Positions 29,587 to 38,714 of a stretch of DNA of 64,000 nt are shown in pieces. Under the pieces are notes generated by a model that did not search any database, had not been told where the DNA came from, and was given only the letters and a program-made list of their open reading frames with translations. The stretch covers positions 124,001 to 188,000 of the forward strand of contig NZ_CP121473.1 of assembly GCF_033954455.1 (NCBI RefSeq), read 5' to 3'. The stretch comes from Thiorhodovibrio litoralis (lineage in GTDB: Bacteria; Pseudomonadota; Gammaproteobacteria; Chromatiales; Chromatiaceae). Positions within the stretch are counted from its first letter, which is position 1, and every line of letters begins with the position of its first letter. The position numbers and the translations under genes are program-made.

Positions 29587-29727
29587 TTGTGCTAAAATCC
29601 GCTGTTCGTCGGCTGTTGTGCCGCAATCTCTATGCGCGTGGGATGATTGGATCTAATTCCATCCTAACCCCATTTCTCCATTTCTGACGCAGTCTCTTGC
29701 TCTGTTGGAAGACATTGGAGCGACTTG

Positions 29728-30084
29728 ATGGCAGCGAATGTTGATTATCCTTTTGAACTGCGTCCTCTGGAAAATAACGAGGGTGGTGGCTGGTTAATTG
29801 TTTATCCGGATTTGCCCGGCTGCATGTCCGACGGCGAAACGCCAGAAGAGGCAATTGCCAATGGTCGGGATGCGGCTGCGGCCTGGATGAGGGCCACTAC
29901 CGATGCGGGCCGAGAAATTCCTCGCCCCGGAGAGTTGCCCAACGGTCGGTTTATCGCACGCATTCCGCGCAGCTTAAACACAAGACTCACTGCGCGCGCC
30001 AAGCAGGAAGGCGTGAGTATGAGTGCGCTGGTTTCTGCCATTCTCGCCGAGAACCTCGGCCGCAGAGAAAGCGCGGGGCTGTGA
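29728..30084 (+). CDS. HicB-family antitoxin, without adjacent HicA
   Basis: 118 residues from ATG 29728 (GGAG at 29716-29720). The N-terminal degraded RNase-H fold is FELRPLENNEGGGWLIVYPDLPGC in two parts, then MSDGETPEEAIANGRDAAAAW. The C-terminus is a ribbon-helix-helix: FIARIPRSLNTRLTARAKQE. No hicA reading frame lies on either side. It is thus an orphan antitoxin, or its toxin was lost when the neighbouring elements moved in. Confidence 0.82.
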   Translation: MAANVDYPFELRPLENNEGGGWLIVYPDLPGCMSDGETPEEAIANGRDAAAAWMRATTDAGREIPRPGELPNGRFIARIPRSLNTRLTARAKQEGVSMSALVSAILAENLGRRESAGL

Positions 30085-30221
30085 GTTGAAGACCCATCGG
30101 CAGCGCGGCCCAGTGCAGACCACCAAGACCAGCGTGCATGGTGCCATTAACATGCTCAGACCTTATTGGGAAGTCATCGATACACAACATTGATTCAACG
30201 GGGGAGAGGACGTTGGAACAT

Positions 30222-30230
30222 ATGAAAGCC
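30222..30230. repeat. Left 9-bp target-site duplication of the IS4-type element
   Basis: ATGAAAGCC at 30222-30230 is repeated exactly at 32592-32600, directly outside the element ends. It equals the first three codons of rfbF. GGAGAGG at about 30203-30209 is the former ribosome binding site. The ATG at 30222 now opens a 25-codon frame that ends inside the element. Confidence 0.9.
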
Positions 30231-30335
30231 CATACCATTACCCATATCTCCCCGCCCCAGCGTCGTCCGGGGCTGGACACAGCTCCCGAGTTCTGCTGAG
30301 ATGCCCTTTCATCTTCAGCAAGGGGACGGGAGACC

Positions 30336-31217
30336 ATGGACCAAGCGATTCCAAGCCGTTTATGTGGGCGCCCTTTCAACGAGACCGACTTAGCGCGCAT
30401 TCGCCAGGAGATCGCGCTGGCGCAGCCGCCGCTGCGCGCGGAGATCGCTCGGCGGGTGTGCCGCGCGCTGGAGTGGACCGATATCCAAGGCCGCCCCAAG
30501 CTCATGAGTGCCCGGGTGGGACTGCTGCGGTTGCATCGTGCCGGGCTCATTGTGCTGCCGCCACCGACCTGCGGCAATGGCAATGGGCGGCGCTTCGTCC
30601 CGCGCCCCGAGTCCCGGCCCGAACCGATCCCAGTGTCCGTCCCGCTGCGCGCGCTCAGCGGCTTGCGCCTGGCGCGCGTTGATGATCGAAGGGCCTCGCA
30701 ATTATGGAACGGCCTGATCGAGCGCTACCACTACCTCGGCTACAGTCCCCTGCCTGGTGCGCAGCTGCGCTACCTGATCCAGTGGGATGGCGGTCTGCTC
30801 GGCGCCATCGGCTTTGGCGCGGCGGCCTGGAAAGTCGCTGCCCGCGACCGCTGGATTGGCTGGACGCCCGCGCAGCGCCAAGCACACCTGGGACGGGTGC
30901 TCAACAACGCCCGCTTCCTCATCCTGCCCTGGGTGCAGGTCAAACACCTCGCCTCCAAGGTGCTGTCCTTGGCCGCGCGGCAAGTCAGTGTCGACTTTCC
31001 CGCCCGCTATGGCGAGCGTCTGGTGCTGCTGGAGACCTTTGTCGAGACCCCACGCTTTGCCGGGACCTGTTACCGTGCCGCCAACTGGCACGACTTGGGC
31101 GAAACCACCGGGCGCGGCAAGTGCGACCGCACCCATCGGGCCGCGCTGCCGCGCAAGGCGATCTATGTCTACCCGCTGGCGGCGGACTTCCGCGCCGCCC
31201 TGGGGGTGGTGGCATGA
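30336..31217 (+). CDS. DruA-like (DUF4338) protein of an IS4-type element
   Basis: 293 residues. DUF4338 segments include IERYHYLGYSPLPGAQLRYLI, GGLLGAIGFGAAAWKVAARD, RFLILPWVQVKHLASKVLSLAA, and ETFVETPRFAGTCYRAANW with LGETTGRGKCDR. The same domain occurs as DruA in the Druantia anti-phage system, but here the partner genes druBCDE are absent and the gene sits inside an insertion element. The N-terminal 100 residues look like a DNA-binding segment. Its last base overlaps the transposase start. A role in transposition is inferred from this arrangement. Confidence 0.85.
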   Translation: MDQAIPSRLCGRPFNETDLARIRQEIALAQPPLRAEIARRVCRALEWTDIQGRPKLMSARVGLLRLHRAGLIVLPPPTCGNGNGRRFVPRPESRPEPIPVSVPLRALSGLRLARVDDRRASQLWNGLIERYHYLGYSPLPGAQLRYLIQWDGGLLGAIGFGAAAWKVAARDRWIGWTPAQRQAHLGRVLNNARFLILPWVQVKHLASKVLSLAARQVSVDFPARYGERLVLLETFVETPRFAGTCYRAANWHDLGETTGRGKCDRTHRAALPRKAIYVYPLAADFRAALGVVA

Positions 31218-32584
31218 TCGCGCTGGCCTCTGAACTGCAGGACATCTCTCTGGGCGACAAGCGCCTGAATCATCGCGCCCAACAGGTGCTTGAAACCCTC
31301 GGCGCCAAGCCGACACAAAGTATTCCCGGGGCTTGCAACGGTTGGTATGAGACCCGGGCCGCCTATCGCTTTTTCGATCATCCCACGGTCACCGCCGAGC
31401 AGATCCTCGCACCCCATTTTGCTTGTACCGAAGAACGTCTGCGCGAGCATCCGCGGGTGCTGTGTATCCAAGATACCAGCGAGCTGGACTATACAACCAA
31501 AAAAGGCATTGTCGGTCTTGGGCCACTGAACTTTGAGAGCCGCTATGGGATGTACATCCATCCCACCTTGGCGGTCACGCCCGAGCGCCTCGCGCTGGGG
31601 CTGCTGGATTTGCACACTTTTGTGCGCGAGCCCGGTAGCCTGGGCCAGGACAAAGACTCGCGCCGCCCACTGGAGGAGAAAGAAAGCGTGCGCTGGGTCG
31701 ATGGCTACGCGCGCGTCAATGCGCTGGCCGAGGAACTGAGCGACACGCGCTTGACCTATGTTGCCGATCGCGAGGGCGACATCTACGACCTGTTTGTTGA
31801 AGCGCCCATCCCCGAGAACAGCGCCGATTGGCTGGTACGGGTGCAGCATCGCGACCGCTGCTTGGCCGATGGCAGAAAGCTCAATGAGGCCCTGGACGCC
31901 GCTGCGGTGCTCACCGAGATCACCTTCGAGCGTCCCGCCACCAAGGGGGCCAAAGCACGCCAGGTCAAGCAGGAGATCAAGGTGGTGCGCGTGACCCTGA
32001 AGGCACCCTGGCGCCCGGATCGCACCTTGCCCGATGTCACGGTCACGGCCTTGCTCGCCACCGAGGTCAATCCACCCGCCGGCGAGGAGCCACTCAACTG
32101 GCTGTTGCTGACCAATCTGGCGGTGCAGAGCGCCGAGGAGGCCATCGAGACGCTCTCCTGGTATCTTTGCAGGTGGCAAGTGGAGATTTTTTTCCGGATC
32201 TTAAAAAGTGGCTGCCGCATCGAGGAGCTGCAGCTCGAGACGCGCGAGCGCCTGGAGCCGGCGCTCGCTTTGTACATGATCATCGCGTGGCGGGTGCTGT
32301 ACCTGACCATGCTCGGGCGCGAGTGCCCGGAGTTGCCTTGCGATGCGGTCTTTGCCGAGGAGGAATGGAAGGCGGTCTATCTGGTCACCCAGAAACAAGC
32401 GCCACCCGAGCAGCCGCCCTCGCTCGATACCATGGTGCGCATGGTCGCCTCCCTGGGCGGCTTTCTCAACCGCAAATCCGATGGGTTCCCGGGACCGAAG
32501 ACGCTCTGGATTGGGTTGCAGCGCATCCCCGATTTTGTCATGGCGCTGGAGGCTTACCGCAGCGTCAGGGATAGTTATGGGTAA
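31214..32584 (+). CDS. IS4-family DDE transposase
   Basis: 456 residues from ATG 31214 (ATGA overlap with the DruA-like gene). The N-terminus is the Tn5/IS4-type DNA-binding domain: [20 protein letters not shown] and [20 protein letters not shown]. Catalytic residues lie in [25 protein letters not shown] and the YREK-like [20 protein letters not shown]. Its stop TAA at 32582-32584 lies inside the right terminal repeat, 8 bases before the regenerated rfbF start codon. Confidence 0.92.
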   Translation: MIALASELQDISLGDKRLNHRAQQVLETLGAKPTQSIPGACNGWYETRAAYRFFDHPTVTAEQILAPHFACTEERLREHPRVLCIQDTSELDYTTKKGIVGLGPLNFESRYGMYIHPTLAVTPERLALGLLDLHTFVREPGSLGQDKDSRRPLEEKESVRWVDGYARVNALAEELSDTRLTYVADREGDIYDLFVEAPIPENSADWLVRVQHRDRCLADGRKLNEALDAAAVLTEITFERPATKGAKARQVKQEIKVVRVTLKAPWRPDRTLPDVTVTALLATEVNPPAGEEPLNWLLLTNLAVQSAEEAIETLSWYLCRWQVEIFFRILKSGCRIEELQLETRERLEPALALYMIIAWRVLYLTMLGRECPELPCDAVFAEEEWKAVYLVTQKQAPPEQPPSLDTMVRMVASLGGFLNRKSDGFPGPKTLWIGLQRIPDFVMALEAYRSVRDSYG

Positions 32585-32591
32585 TGGTATG

Positions 32592-32600
32592 ATGAAAGCC
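32592..32600. repeat. Right 9-bp target-site duplication of the IS4-type element
   Basis: Second copy of ATGAAAGCC, identical to 30222-30230. It forms codons 1-3 of rfbF, so the duplication recreated the start of the gene after insertion. Confidence 0.92.
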
Positions 32601-33362
32601 GTCATCCTAGCCGGCGGCCTCGGCACCCGTTTTGCCGAGGAGACCGACCTCAAACCCAAACCCATGATCGAGATCGGCGGCAAACCGATTCTTTGGCATA
32701 TCATGAAGCTCTACGCCCATCATGGCATCACTGACTTCATCGTCTGCTGCGGCTACAAGGGCTACATGATCAAGGAGTATTTCGCCAATTACTTTCTGCA
32801 CATGTCCGATGTCACCTTCAATCTGCGCACCCACAGCATGGAAGTCCACGAACATCATGCCGAGCCCTGGCGCGTCACCCTCGTCGACACGGGCGAGCTG
32901 ACCATGACCGGCGGGCGGCTCAAGCGGATCAAGCCTTATCTCAACGGCGAAGACTTTTGCTTTACCTACGGCGACGGCGTCAGTGACATCGATATCGGTA
33001 CCCTGATCGCCTTTCACCAGACACACGGCAAGCTCGCCACCCTCACCGCCGTTCAGCCGCCAGGGCGTTTCGGTGCGCTCAATCTCGACGGCGACAATGT
33101 TGTTAGCTTCCAGGAAAAGCCCAGTGGCGACGGAGCCTGGATCAACGGCGGCTTTTTCGTGCTCTCGCCCCAGGTCATCGACTACATTGACGGCGATGCC
33201 ACCGTCTGGGAGCGCGAGCCGATGGAGCGGCTGGCGCGGGAGGATCAGTTCACCGCCTTTCGCCACTCCGGCTTCTGGCAGCCCATGGATACCCTGCGCG
33301 ACAAACTGCACCTTGAGCAGTTGTGGCGCGCGGGGGGCGCTCCCTGGAAGGTTTGGGACTGA
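32592..33362 (+). CDS. rfbF: Glucose-1-phosphate cytidylyltransferase
   Basis: Makes CDP-glucose from CTP and glucose 1-phosphate, first step to CDP-3,6-dideoxyhexoses. 256 residues starting [20 protein letters not shown], the nucleotidyltransferase signature, with [32 protein letters not shown] and [18 protein letters not shown] as family motifs. The ATG lies in the right copy of the target duplication. In-frame ATGs at 32577 and 32589, inside the element, are possible alternatives. The original ribosome binding site is now 2.36 kb upstream, so expression may depend on read-through or translational coupling from the transposase gene. Confidence 0.93.
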   Translation: MKAVILAGGLGTRFAEETDLKPKPMIEIGGKPILWHIMKLYAHHGITDFIVCCGYKGYMIKEYFANYFLHMSDVTFNLRTHSMEVHEHHAEPWRVTLVDTGELTMTGGRLKRIKPYLNGEDFCFTYGDGVSDIDIGTLIAFHQTHGKLATLTAVQPPGRFGALNLDGDNVVSFQEKPSGDGAWINGGFFVLSPQVIDYIDGDATVWEREPMERLAREDQFTAFRHSGFWQPMDTLRDKLHLEQLWRAGGAPWKVWD

Positions 33363-34465
33363 TGCCCCCCGTTCGCGCTCCCCATCCATTCTGGTCCGCC
33401 AAGCGGGTCGTCCTCACCGGCCACACCGGTTTCAAAGGCGGTTGGTTGGCCCTCTGGCTGCAACAGCTCGGCGCCGAGGTCACCGGCTATGCCCTAGAGC
33501 CGCCGACCGCCCCTAATCTGTTCGACGTGGCCCAGGTCTGCGCCGGCATGACCTCCGTCATCGCCGACATCCGCGATCTGCCAAGGCTGCAACAGACGCT
33601 GAGCGAGGCCCGCCCGGAGATTGTCTTCCACCTAGCCGCACAACCGCTGGTGCGCTATGGCTACCGCAACCCGGTCGAAACCTACGCCACCAACGTCATG
33701 GGCACAGTGCATCTGCTGGAAGCCGTTCGCCAGACGTCGGGCGTGCGCGCCGTGGTCATCGTCACCAGCGACAAATGCTACGAGAACCGCGAATGGGTCT
33801 GGGGCTACCGCGAAGATGAACCCATGGGCGGTCAAGATCCCTACAGCAACAGCAAGGGGTGCGCCGAGCTGATCGCCCGCGCCTATCGCGACTCCTATTT
33901 CAATGCCGTTAGCCATGCGGAGCGTGGTGTGGCCATCGCCAGCGCTCGCGCCGGTAACGTCATCGGCGGCGGCGACTGGGCCGCGGACCGTCTCATCCCC
34001 GACCTGCTGCGCGCCATCCGCGCCAGCGAGCCGGCCGTCATCCGTGCGCCTCATGCCATTCGCCCCTGGCAACATGTTCTCGAGCCGCTCTCCGGCTACC
34101 TGCGGCTGGCCGAACGGCTCTATTGCGAAGGTTCGGCCTATGCCGAGCCATGGAACTTCGGCCCCAACGACGAAGACACCAAGCCTGTCCAATGGGTTGT
34201 CGAGCGTTTAACCCGTATCTGGGGCCAAGGTGCACGCTGGCAGCTCGATCCCAATTCCCAGCCACACGAGGCCCACCACCTCAAGCTGGACTGTGCCAAG
34301 GCTAGGGCGCGTCTGGACTGGAGTCCCTGCTGGCCGCTCGCCGAAGCCATCCGCCGGGTCGTGGCCTGGCAGCAAGCGTTGGATGCTGGCGCCGACATGC
34401 GTGCCTGGTCGCTTGCGGAGATCGCTGACTACATGCAAGCTCAGGCCACGTCTCATGCCGATTAA
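33362..34465 (+). CDS. rfbG: CDP-glucose 4,6-dehydratase
   Basis: Short-chain dehydrogenase of 367 residues from ATG 33362, which overlaps the rfbF stop by one base. It converts CDP-glucose to CDP-4-keto-6-deoxyglucose using bound NAD. The dinucleotide motif is VVLTGHTGFKGGWLALWL, the catalytic YxxxK is in DPYSNSKGCAELI, and ARAGNVIGGGDWAADRLIPD is specific for the RfbG group. The gene is intact and probably co-transcribed with rfbF. The next gene in typical clusters, rfbH, follows after a small antitoxin-like gene. Confidence 0.93.
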   Translation: MPPVRAPHPFWSAKRVVLTGHTGFKGGWLALWLQQLGAEVTGYALEPPTAPNLFDVAQVCAGMTSVIADIRDLPRLQQTLSEARPEIVFHLAAQPLVRYGYRNPVETYATNVMGTVHLLEAVRQTSGVRAVVIVTSDKCYENREWVWGYREDEPMGGQDPYSNSKGCAELIARAYRDSYFNAVSHAERGVAIASARAGNVIGGGDWAADRLIPDLLRAIRASEPAVIRAPHAIRPWQHVLEPLSGYLRLAERLYCEGSAYAEPWNFGPNDEDTKPVQWVVERLTRIWGQGARWQLDPNSQPHEAHHLKLDCAKARARLDWSPCWPLAEAIRRVVAWQQALDAGADMRAWSLAEIADYMQAQATSHAD

Positions 34466-34494
34466 AGCCCTTGTAGATTAGGAGCGAACCCCCC

Positions 34495-34710
34495 ATGCAA
34501 ATCATCGAACAGACCGTGACAGTGGGCGAAGGCGGCCGGGTCGCCTTACAGGTCTCCCGACCGGTCGGAGTGCGGGTCCGGGTGATCGTGCTCGATGAGA
34601 CTGACAAGGCGCTAGACGAGTCTGCAGCGCTGACCCGTTGGCAGGAAGACAGCGGCTTCGCCCGTCAGGTCTTGGCAAATCCTGCCGAGGACGTGTGGAA
34701 TGACCTTTGA
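34495..34710 (+). CDS. Small antitoxin-like protein paired with the toxin part of the RfbH fusion
   Basis: 71 residues preceded by AGGAG at 34479-34483. The first half ([20 protein letters not shown]) resembles an AbrB/MazE-like beta segment, and the second half ends in an acidic tail ([17 protein letters not shown]). It overlaps the start of the next gene by 11 bases, the common antitoxin-toxin layout. The family is not recognised; the antitoxin role is inferred from the partner domain. Confidence 0.65.
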   Translation: MQIIEQTVTVGEGGRVALQVSRPVGVRVRVIVLDETDKALDESAALTRWQEDSGFARQVLANPAEDVWNDL

Positions 34711-36301
34711 GATTCAGCCGGGCGGCATCTATAAGCTGCCGTTTCCGTTCACCGATCTCTCAGGACGCAAGGCGCGCCCGGCGCTGGCCCTGAATCCACC
34801 GGATGCGCATGGCGACGTCCGCTTTCTGTTCATCACCACCACGCCGGTCAAGGATCCGGCGCAAGGTTACGCCTTGGCCGCGACCGATTACGCCGGATTG
34901 CCGCTGCCTTTTTCCAGTTTCCTGCGACTCGACAAGCCGTTTCTGCTGCATCAGAGCGTGGCGCTAAAGCCCTTGGCGCGGTTGACCAACGCCGCCTTTG
35001 CTACCCTATTGCGGCGATTGATCGTCGCGGAGATCCCCCGCTTCGCCGCGCTGGAATATGTCCGCCGTCCGTTCGAGCCGGGCGTGACAGCCATCCCCGC
35101 CGCCGGCAAGGTTCTCGATGCCGCCGAACCGAGCTTGATGGTCGAGGCCGCGCTCGATGGCTGGCTCACCACTGGCCGCTTCAATGACGCATTCGAAGAG
35201 CGCATGGCCCGCTTCCTCGGCGTCAAACATCTGATCACCGTCAATTCTGGCTCCTCGGCCAACCTGGTCGCCTTCAGTACCCTGACCTCCCCGAAATTGG
35301 GCGAGCGCGCTATCCAGCCCGGCGACGAGGTCATCGGGGTTGCCGCCGGCTTCCCGACCACGGTCAATCCCATCCTGCAATTCGGAGCGGTTCCGGTCTT
35401 CGTCGATGTCGAGCTGGGCACCTACAACATCGACGCCAGCCGGATCGAAGAAGCCATCGGCCCGCGTACGAAGGCGATCATGCTCGCCCACACCCTGGGC
35501 AATCCCTTTAATCTTGCGGTCGTCACTCGCTTGTGCAGAGAGTACAACCTCTGGCTCATTGAGGACTGCTGCGATGCCTTGGGAAGTACCTACAACGGCC
35601 AGATGGTCGGCACCTTCGGTGACATTTGTACGCTCAGTTTCTACCCCGCCCACCACATTACCATGGGCGAGGGCGGTGCCGTTTTTACCAACAGCGGCAT
35701 CCTGAAACCCATCATCGAATCCTTCCGCGATTGGGGCCGCGATTGCTTCTGCGCGCCGGGACACGACAACACCTGCAAGAAGCGCTTTGCCTGGCAGCTT
35801 GGCACCCTGCCCCCAGGCTACGATCACAAATACACCTATTCGCATGCCGGCTATAATCTCAAGATCACCGATATGCAGGCCGCCTGCGGGCTGGCCCAGC
35901 TCGATAAGGCCCCCGGCTTTATTGCCCAACGCAAGGCGAATTTCGCGTTCCTCAATGAGCGTCTGAGGGATTGCGAGGAATTCCTCGTCTTGCCCCAGGC
36001 TACGCCCAACACCGATCCATCCTGGTTTGGTTTTCCGATTACGCTGCGCGACCAGGCCCCGGTCACGCGACTGGATCTCTTGACCCACCTCGATCGGAAC
36101 AAGATCGGCACCCGCCTGCTGTTCGGTGGCAACCTCATCCGCCAGCCCTATATGGCCGGGCGCCAGTATCTGGTCAGCGGTGATCTCGCTAACACCGATA
36201 TCGTGATGAACAACACCTTCTGGATTGGCGTGCAACCTGCGCTGACACGGGAGATGTTGGCGTTTGCCGCAAGCAGTATCGAACATTTTCTGAAAGAATG
36301 A
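34700..36301 (+). CDS. rfbH: PemK/MazF-type toxin domain fused to RfbH (CDP-4-keto-6-deoxyglucose 3-dehydrase)
   Basis: One uninterrupted frame of 533 residues. Residues 1 to about 110 are a PemK/MazF-type toxin domain: [21 protein letters not shown], then [31 protein letters not shown]. From about residue 118 ([18 protein letters not shown]) the protein is RfbH. It has the DegT aminotransferase fold with His in place of the PLP lysine ([17 protein letters not shown]) and the C-X57-C-X-C-X7-C motif of its 2Fe-2S cluster, seen in EDCCDAL and [16 protein letters not shown]. RfbH removes the C3 hydroxyl on the way to dideoxysugars. The fusion replaces only the first 20-30 residues of a standard RfbH. 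Confidence 0.9.
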   Translation: MTFEIQPGGIYKLPFPFTDLSGRKARPALALNPPDAHGDVRFLFITTTPVKDPAQGYALAATDYAGLPLPFSSFLRLDKPFLLHQSVALKPLARLTNAAFATLLRRLIVAEIPRFAALEYVRRPFEPGVTAIPAAGKVLDAAEPSLMVEAALDGWLTTGRFNDAFEERMARFLGVKHLITVNSGSSANLVAFSTLTSPKLGERAIQPGDEVIGVAAGFPTTVNPILQFGAVPVFVDVELGTYNIDASRIEEAIGPRTKAIMLAHTLGNPFNLAVVTRLCREYNLWLIEDCCDALGSTYNGQMVGTFGDICTLSFYPAHHITMGEGGAVFTNSGILKPIIESFRDWGRDCFCAPGHDNTCKKRFAWQLGTLPPGYDHKYTYSHAGYNLKITDMQAACGLAQLDKAPGFIAQRKANFAFLNERLRDCEEFLVLPQATPNTDPSWFGFPITLRDQAPVTRLDLLTHLDRNKIGTRLLFGGNLIRQPYMAGRQYLVSGDLANTDIVMNNTFWIGVQPALTREMLAFAASSIEHFLKE

Positions 36302-36404
36302 ACATTCTCCTGACTCGTGCGACCATCTTTCCCGGCAGTCATCTGTCTGCAAGGCAATATGCCTGTGGTACCTCTTAATATTTATGTCGACCGGATCCCA
36401 TTTT

Positions 36405-36974
36405 ATGAAACTGATCGAAACTATGCTCCCTGACTGCTACGAGTTGCAACCTCGGGTATTGTCAGATGTGCGCGGTTGCTTCGTGAAAACCTTTCAGCAG
36501 AATTGGTTCGAAGATTTAGGGTTATCGACACACTGGGCCGAGCAGTACTACTCGGTGTCGCAACATGGTGTGTTGAGGGGGCTGCATTTCCAGCTGCCCC
36601 CTCATGATCACGCCAAGCTAGTATATTGCGCAGCTGGCGAAGTGATGGACGTGGCACTCGATCTGCGCAAAGGGTCACCGACTCTCGGGCAGCATATATG
36701 TCTTACGCTTAACGCAGCCAAAGGCAACATGATATATCTCGCGCCCGGCCTCGCACATGGTTTCTTTACATTAAGTGAAAGCGCGACCTTGATATATAAC
36801 GTTACGTCGGTTTACGTCCCAAGCCATGATACTGGCATACGCTGGGACTCGTTCGGAGTGCCTTGGCCAGAGCAGGACCCTCAGATGTCTGACCGTGACC
36901 GGGGTTTTGTCTCACTGAACTGCTTTGACAGCCCGTTCTATTTCCCGTCCACAGCTACCCAATCAACGAAATGA
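36405..36974 (+). CDS. RmlC-like dTDP-sugar 3,5-epimerase family protein
   Basis: 189 residues from ATG 36405 (MKLIETMLPDCYELQPRVLS); another start at 36384 is possible. The cupin motifs of RmlC are present: GCFVKTFQQNWF, YYSVSQHGVLRGLHFQLPP with the catalytic-region His, GEVMDVALDLRKGSPTLGQH in parts, and YLAPGLAHGFFTLSE. Located directly after rfbH in a CDP-sugar cluster, it may epimerise a CDP-keto sugar rather than dTDP-keto-rhamnose. Base composition is lower in GC than rfbFGH. Its TGA overlaps the next start. Confidence 0.82.
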   Translation: MKLIETMLPDCYELQPRVLSDVRGCFVKTFQQNWFEDLGLSTHWAEQYYSVSQHGVLRGLHFQLPPHDHAKLVYCAAGEVMDVALDLRKGSPTLGQHICLTLNAAKGNMIYLAPGLAHGFFTLSESATLIYNVTSVYVPSHDTGIRWDSFGVPWPEQDPQMSDRDRGFVSLNCFDSPFYFPSTATQSTK

Positions 36975-37933
36975 CGCAGAAAAGAGCGCTTATTACAGGG
37001 GCGACAGGTTTTGTCGGTTCGCATCTGGTTAAACACCTTCTAACAAAAGGCTGGGATGTCTGTGTCATCGCTCGACCGACTTCCAGTTTGGATCAGCTTT
37101 TATCCGTACAAGAGAGGCTAGTTGTTCATAAGTTCGATGGAAACATCGCGACGATGCACAACATCATGCGACAATCAAACCCAGATGTCGTATTTCATCT
37201 CGCGTCGCTTTACCTGTCCAAGCATCAACCGTGCGATATTCCGCAACTTATCGACAGCAATTTGCTGTTTGGTACTCAACTGATCGAGGCAATGAGCATT
37301 GAAGGTGTGCGATATCTCGTAAATACAGGTACGAGCTGGCAGCACTTTGAAAATCGAGAATATAGCCCGGTGAATCTCTATGCAGCGACCAAAGAGGCGT
37401 TCGAGGCAATATTACGCTATTACATCGAAGCTCGTGGAATGTGCGCGATTACCCTCAAACTATTCGATACTTACGGACCGGATGATCCTCGCCCTAAATT
37501 GATCAATTATATCAACTCACTCGCGACTGGCAACCAACGATTGGCGATGAGTCTGGGGAAGCAAATAATCGACATGGTTCATGTGGATGATGTAGCTAAT
37601 GCTTTTCTGATATCTGGCGAGCGGTTGTTGGGTGGCAGCGTCATTGATCATGAACGATATGCAGTGTCTTCCGGCCAACCAATGTCTCTGCGGGAGGTAA
37701 CCGCGCTTTTTGAGCAACTTCTAGGGCATAGTTTACCCATAGATTGGGGTGAGCGACCGTATCGGAAAAGAGAAGTCATGATGCCTTGGTCTAGTGGAGA
37801 CACCTTACCTAATTGGACGCCAAGTATTTCCTTGTTGAAAGGTCTTGCTGCATTAGTAGAGACGACTGCCCACCATGCGCACACTGAGAACGCATCTGCA
37901 GCCACTTCGTCGAAAACTAATGTCTGTACATAA
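36971..37933 (+). CDS. NAD(P)-dependent sugar reductase/epimerase, RfbJ-like
   Basis: Extended SDR of 320 residues: nucleotide motif RALITGATGFVGSHLVKHL and catalytic VNLYAATKEAFEAIL (YxxxK), with TLKLFDTYGPDDPRPK before the substrate site. In CDP-dideoxyhexose clusters this position is taken by abequose or paratose synthase (RfbJ/RfbS), which reduces the C4 ketone. The assignment to that step is inferred from context. Composition is lower in GC than rfbG. The stop lies 14 bases inside the reading frame of the intron-interrupted small gene. Confidence 0.78.
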   Translation: MTQKRALITGATGFVGSHLVKHLLTKGWDVCVIARPTSSLDQLLSVQERLVVHKFDGNIATMHNIMRQSNPDVVFHLASLYLSKHQPCDIPQLIDSNLLFGTQLIEAMSIEGVRYLVNTGTSWQHFENREYSPVNLYAATKEAFEAILRYYIEARGMCAITLKLFDTYGPDDPRPKLINYINSLATGNQRLAMSLGKQIIDMVHVDDVANAFLISGERLLGGSVIDHERYAVSSGQPMSLREVTALFEQLLGHSLPIDWGERPYRKREVMMPWSSGDTLPNWTPSISLLKGLAALVETTAHHAHTENASAATSSKTNVCT

Positions 37934-38013
37934 TCGTTCAATTTCGACATGGATAAAATACAATCTATTCGAAAAAGGATTGACTTCGCTAGCTTTTAAG
38001 TTGCTTATCGTTC
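37920..38013 (+). other. 5' exon of a small open frame interrupted by the group II intron
   Basis: From ATG 37920 the frame encodes MSVHNRSISTWIKYNLFEKG and LTSLAFKLLIV up to the intron boundary at 38013. If the intron ends at base 40100, the joined message continues in frame as RDESLVAVFDGLKRIYNFSH and Leu-Gly to TAG at 40166-40168, 53 residues in all. If it ends at 40099 the joined frame hits a stop at once. The small protein somewhat resembles the C-terminal tail of GT2 glycosyltransferases, so it may be a gene remnant. The left exon overlaps the preceding gene by 14 bases. Confidence 0.5.
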
Positions 38014-38714
38014 GTGCGCCAAGCGGAGCTTGGCGCTTCTTGCCGGGTGAAAGTCCTGGTCGGGTAAGGGCTAGCCACCCACCCGTATCGCGTGTTGCGC
38101 CTCTGGCGGATAGCGACGCACTGGTCAGGAGACTGGTGCTATCGTGAACAAAAGAGGTGAAGCGTACATAGAGAAACTTGTAGGCCAGAGGGGTGTACGC
38201 ACCACCCTGAAGCGATTTCGGCCTCGTTAAAAGCATTAAAGCAGACGGCGACAGGGTTAACGACCTGGAAGCCAACACAGAGGACTCAATAGAACGACGA
38301 TGGGCAAGATATTGTGGCACTGCCGGGAAACCAGGCAGCAAACAGAGAAAACAAACATTGCCCTAAGGTCGTTCACGGCGAGAGTCCCGAGGGTCTGTCG
38401 GGGTCCGAGCGCCTGGCATGCAAGCACAGAAGCGTCGAGAACTTGGGAGACCCCATCAGCTCCCGGCGGGAGAGGTAAGGCATGCGGTTATTGAGACACA
38501 CAGGGGGAAACCCCGAAACGGAATTAGACCGAAGCCTAGAGCCGACCGACCGGGGAAGCGCTACTGACCGAGAAGGGAGGTTCGCCGGAAGTCGATGGGG
38601 AGTCAGACCGGCTCATAGAACTCCGAGCGCGGGAAAGCCGCAAACATGGGGAAGGGGTCGGCGAAGTGATGTAGCCAACAAAGGACACTTCACCCAGACA
38701 CGACGGGCTGGACC

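Larger units (their letters stand above)
30231..32591 (+). mobile_element. IS4-family element carrying a DruA-like gene
   Basis: The element is 2361 bp. The left end begins CATACCATTACCCATA and the right end is its exact inverse complement, with weaker matching further in. The direct repeats ATGAAAGCC outside both ends are a 9-bp target duplication, the length typical of IS4/Tn5-like transposases. It carries a DUF4338/DruA-like gene and a DDE transposase overlapping by 4 bases. Intact ends, intact genes and perfect duplication indicate a recent insertion. It lies in the translation start of rfbF. Confidence 0.92.

Noticed and set aside
30336-31217. Druantia anti-phage system
   Set aside because: Only the DUF4338 domain is present; no druB-E genes, and the gene lies inside an insertion element with its transposase.
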